Shown here piece by piece: positions 38,765 to 40,275 of a stretch of 40,275 nt of DNA. Positions within the stretch are counted from its first letter, which is position 1. Each line of letters starts with the position of its first letter. This DNA comes from a virus. The stretch covers positions 1-40,275 of the IMG/VR virus record IMGVR_UViG_3300008262_000175. The stretch is one strand, 5' to 3'. Under the pieces are notes generated by a model. The model ran no database searches, was not told where the DNA came from, and saw nothing but the letters and a program-made list of their open reading frames with translations. The translations under genes were made by a program, and so were the position numbers.

Positions 38765-38820
38765 ACAATACCTGACCGCTCGACCGTTGTCAACCCCTTT
38801 GTAGGTTAAATTTTCTTAAC
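38765..38820 (-). promoter_or_regulatory. A-class promoter 6
   Basis: TTGACA (38788-38793), 17 bases, TATTGT (38765-38770), six bases, AGAGGGGG (38751-38758). A box 38805-38820, 11 bases upstream of the -35. Confidence 0.8.
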
Positions 38821-38878
38821 ATTTCGCGATCTCCTGGGAAGAGAGCGAGCTGTGTGGCCGCGCTCTCCTCCCGGGTCC

Positions 38879-39121
38879 TCAGGCGAGCCCTTGGTCGACG
38901 AGGTCGTTGTGTGCCGCCTCATCTGCGGTGTACTCGGCTTCAGCTCGGGCGCCGAAGTCGAGAGCCTTCTTGAAGGCGTTCTTGAACTGTGGCTCGAGAT
39001 TGAACGCAGCCGCGGTTCGCGCGAGCTGGAGCCAGGTGAGTGCGATCGATGCGTTCTGCTCCGAGGCCTCGTTCTGCTTGTACTCCTTGAGCATCGCTTC
39101 GAGATTGTCCATGTAGCTCAT
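38879..39121 (-). CDS. Helical hypothetical protein
   Basis: 80 residues from the ATG six bases after AGGAGG. Nearly all helix (LEAMLKEYKQNEASEQNASIALTWLQLA, FKNAFKKALDFGARAEAEY). Upstream in-frame starts pass through the promoter and were rejected. Function unknown. Confidence 0.65.
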   Translation of the reverse strand: MSYMDNLEAMLKEYKQNEASEQNASIALTWLQLARTAAAFNLEPQFKNAFKKALDFGARAEAEYTADEAAHNDLVDQGLA

Positions 39122-39178
39122 CGCGTGCCTCCTTTGTCTGTGTCGCGGGTTGCTCACTGCTTCCCGTTCGACGCTATA

Positions 39179-39241
39179 AAAGTACTCCCATTTCGACCCG
39201 CTGTCAACCCCTAGCGCAAAATGTCTCACCTGGCGCAACAG
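39179..39241 (-). promoter_or_regulatory. B-class promoter 7
   Basis: TTGACA (39202-39207), 17 bases, TACTTT (39179-39184), six bases, GTCGAAC (39166-39172). B box 39218-39241, 10 bases upstream of the -35. Confidence 0.8.
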
Positions 39242-39400
39242 GCTGTATGTGGACTAGGCTGCGCTTCCGGCAAATCTTCCGGCAAAAGAGAGAGCCGCCG
39301 CCGAAGGCGAGTCTGGACTCTCGCGATCGACGACGGCTTGATGGCGCTCGAGGGAGGTACTCTCGAGCGATAGTTGATGCGAGCTATTATAGGGCGCCCC

Positions 39401-39435
39401 AAAAAAAACTCGCGCCCGGACACAACTCGATCCGG
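39401..39435 (-). terminator. Terminator candidate of the 39450 gene
   Basis: CCGGA/TCCGG stem (39431-39435 with 39416-39420 on the minus strand), seven bases, then T8 (39401-39408). It starts 15 bases after the gene end. The gap 39242-39400 shows only TTCCGGCAAA repeats and no gene. Confidence 0.45.
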
Positions 39436-39449
39436 CCCACAAATGGATC

Positions 39450-40082
39450 TTACGACCAGTGGCCGGGGTCAAACTCCTCGACCTCGTGTTCTAGACCTTG
39501 GTTCGCAAGGTTTTCCTTCAGGCATTCGACCGCTCGATCGTGCACAAGTTTCGGGTTGCCGACGTAGCCTCCGCAGGCATCAATCAGCTCCCAGCCAGAC
39601 TTTCCGCATGACTCGCAGTGCTCGAACTGGTCAATCGCATAACTATAGACCTCGCCCCTGAAGAGCGCGTCAATGATCTTGACCTCCTCGAACATGACTG
39701 CCTTGGCGCAGCTAATGCTGGCATCCGACAGATCGCCGTACTGATTCTCGACGTCTTCCTTGAGAACGCCGACGAATCCGCAGCATCCGCTATCCCACGG
39801 GTCGTTGAACGGGCGCACGCTTACGCGCACTCCGCTGTGGTCAAGCATGTAGAGCGGGACCCAGAAGGCGAACGGCGTCTCATCGAAGTCGTCTTGGCCT
39901 GTGTCCTCGTTCTTGAACGGCTTGACATCCTGCGGGCAACCGCGATCTGCCGCTCCGTCTGTGACGATGAACTTCGTGATGCGGCTAGGCAAGTGGTCAT
40001 CGATCGTCAGAAACGAGTCGTCATAATAAATCCGAGCCCTGATCTTGCCTTCTACCTGAGCTGCTGTCCAAAGTGCTTCCAT
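39450..40082 (-). CDS. Hypothetical protein with Cys cluster
   Basis: 210 residues with AAGGAGGT before the ATG. RARIYYDDSFLTIDDHLPSRITKFIVTD opens a beta-rich domain; PFAFWVPLYMLDHSGVRVSVRPFNDPWDSGCCGFVGV and YAIDQFEHCESCGKSGWELIDACGGY are notable. HCESCG may bind zinc. I recall similar uncharacterised phage proteins but cannot name a family. Largest product of the field, under promoter 8. Confidence 0.7.
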   Translation of the reverse strand: MEALWTAAQVEGKIRARIYYDDSFLTIDDHLPSRITKFIVTDGAADRGCPQDVKPFKNEDTGQDDFDETPFAFWVPLYMLDHSGVRVSVRPFNDPWDSGCCGFVGVLKEDVENQYGDLSDASISCAKAVMFEEVKIIDALFRGEVYSYAIDQFEHCESCGKSGWELIDACGGYVGNPKLVHDRAVECLKENLANQGLEHEVEEFDPGHWS

Positions 40083-40101
40083 GTGCTACCTCCTTCTCTA
40101 A

Positions 40102-40139
40102 ATCGGTAGGGACCCTAAAAGTCCAGGGACCCTACCGAT
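40102..40139 (-). promoter_or_regulatory. Start-site dyad of the 40082 gene
   Basis: 10-bp perfect arms (40102-40111 and 40130-40139), an A-A mismatch, then 4 more paired bases. Each arm contains TAGGGACCCT-like sequence. It covers the predicted transcription start, so it is either an operator or a 5' hairpin. Confidence 0.6.
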
Positions 40140-40191
40140 ACACTACTAAATCTGCTGACCTGTGTCAACAGCCGTCTCACCTGGCGCAACA
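40140..40191 (-). promoter_or_regulatory. B-class promoter 8 with shifted box
   Basis: TTGACA (40163-40168), 17 bases, TAGTGT (40140-40145). B-box core (40174-40191) is 10 bases closer to the -35 than in promoters 4, 5 and 7. No GTCGAAC follows; the dyad at 40102 does. Confidence 0.7.
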
Positions 40192-40274
40192 CGCGACTTG
40201 CGACCGCGATTGCTCCTGCGCGGAACTCCATACTTCCGTAGCAGGTTGTTCAGGTAGTTTGACTGGACGCCGAC
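40146..40274 (-). CDS. C-terminal end of an unknown gene, cut by window edge
   Basis: An open frame enters from the right edge and stops at 40146. The visible 42 residues (including VQSNYLNNLLRKYGVPRRSN and RGRKSRVAPGE) look like a DNA-binding end: helix, turn, basic tail. The B box and -35 of promoter 8 lie inside this coding end. The start is beyond the window. Confidence 0.5.
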   Translation of the reverse strand, partial: VGVQSNYLNNLLRKYGVPRRSNRGRKSRVAPGETAVDTGQQI

Positions 40275-40275
40275 T

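Noticed and set aside
1-40275. Lysogeny genes, attachment sites, tRNA genes
   Set aside because: No integrase, excisionase or cloverleaf with a GGTTCGAATCC-type arm was found by reading; absence from the rest of the genome cannot be judged.

Overview
The window is part of a tailed double-stranded DNA phage genome (Caudoviricetes), or a contig of one. Hallmarks are an HK97-type major capsid protein, a prohead protease, a portal, head-tail connectors, several tail-fibre-like proteins, a lysis pair and a DnaB/DnaC-type replication module. I see no rRNA, tRNA, integrase, CRISPR array or insertion sequence. Terminase, tape measure and tail tube are absent and presumably lie outside. The host cannot be fixed from this sequence. 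Strong Shine-Dalgarno sites, sigma70-like TTGACA/TATTGT promoters and two apparently leaderless genes fit an actinobacterial or other non-enterobacterial host, but this is inference.

Layout. 1-11497 (+) holds a partial fibre, a cysteine-peptidase lysin and holin-like protein, then a run of modular fibre/tip proteins. One of these carries a 24-cysteine insertion. A cassette of small redox and metal-binding proteins follows. 14506-11494 (-) is a three-gene island: holin-like mini-protein, tetrapyrrole-methylase-like protein, and a membrane protein with a long Pro-Thr stalk and a distal beta domain. 14689-16130 (+) has a small putative DNA-binding protein and a metallophosphoesterase. 21225-16123 (-) is the head operon: protease/scaffold fusion, capsid, acidic protein, connector, head closure and gp10-like protein. 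21394-32617 (+) runs from two small proteins and the portal through HNH and HTH proteins to recombination and replication genes (Erf/Rad52-like annealing protein, PD-(D/E)XK nuclease, replisome organiser-like, DnaC-like loader, RusA-like, SSB, DnaB helicase), then thioredoxin, a metallopeptidase-like protein and membrane proteins. 33834-32658 (-) is a GT2 glycosyltransferase and nucleotidyltransferase pair. 34189-40275 (-) is a field of small genes in short operons.

The small-gene field has the clearest regulatory architecture. Consensus -35 TTGACA elements occur with exactly 17-bp spacers, preceded by one of two conserved upstream boxes and followed by class-specific sequences at the predicted start site. 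Box displacement in two promoters is exactly 10 bp, about one helical turn. One promoter is an apparent A/B chimera without a good -10. Several further genes are very short and easily missed: 11159-11314, 11321-11497, 14327-14506, 24350-24505, 32468-32617, 35497-35613 and 38550-38720.

How the parts work together: the capsid and portal halves of the head module are transcribed divergently from 21226-21393, which carries two dyads. One dyad overlaps the -35 of the head-operon promoter, so it is a likely switch point. The replication block supplies helicase, loader, SSB and recombination functions but no polymerase, so host polymerase use is likely. The fibres and the Cys/redox cassette are probably expressed together late. 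All function assignments rest on motifs read by eye; no database search was run.
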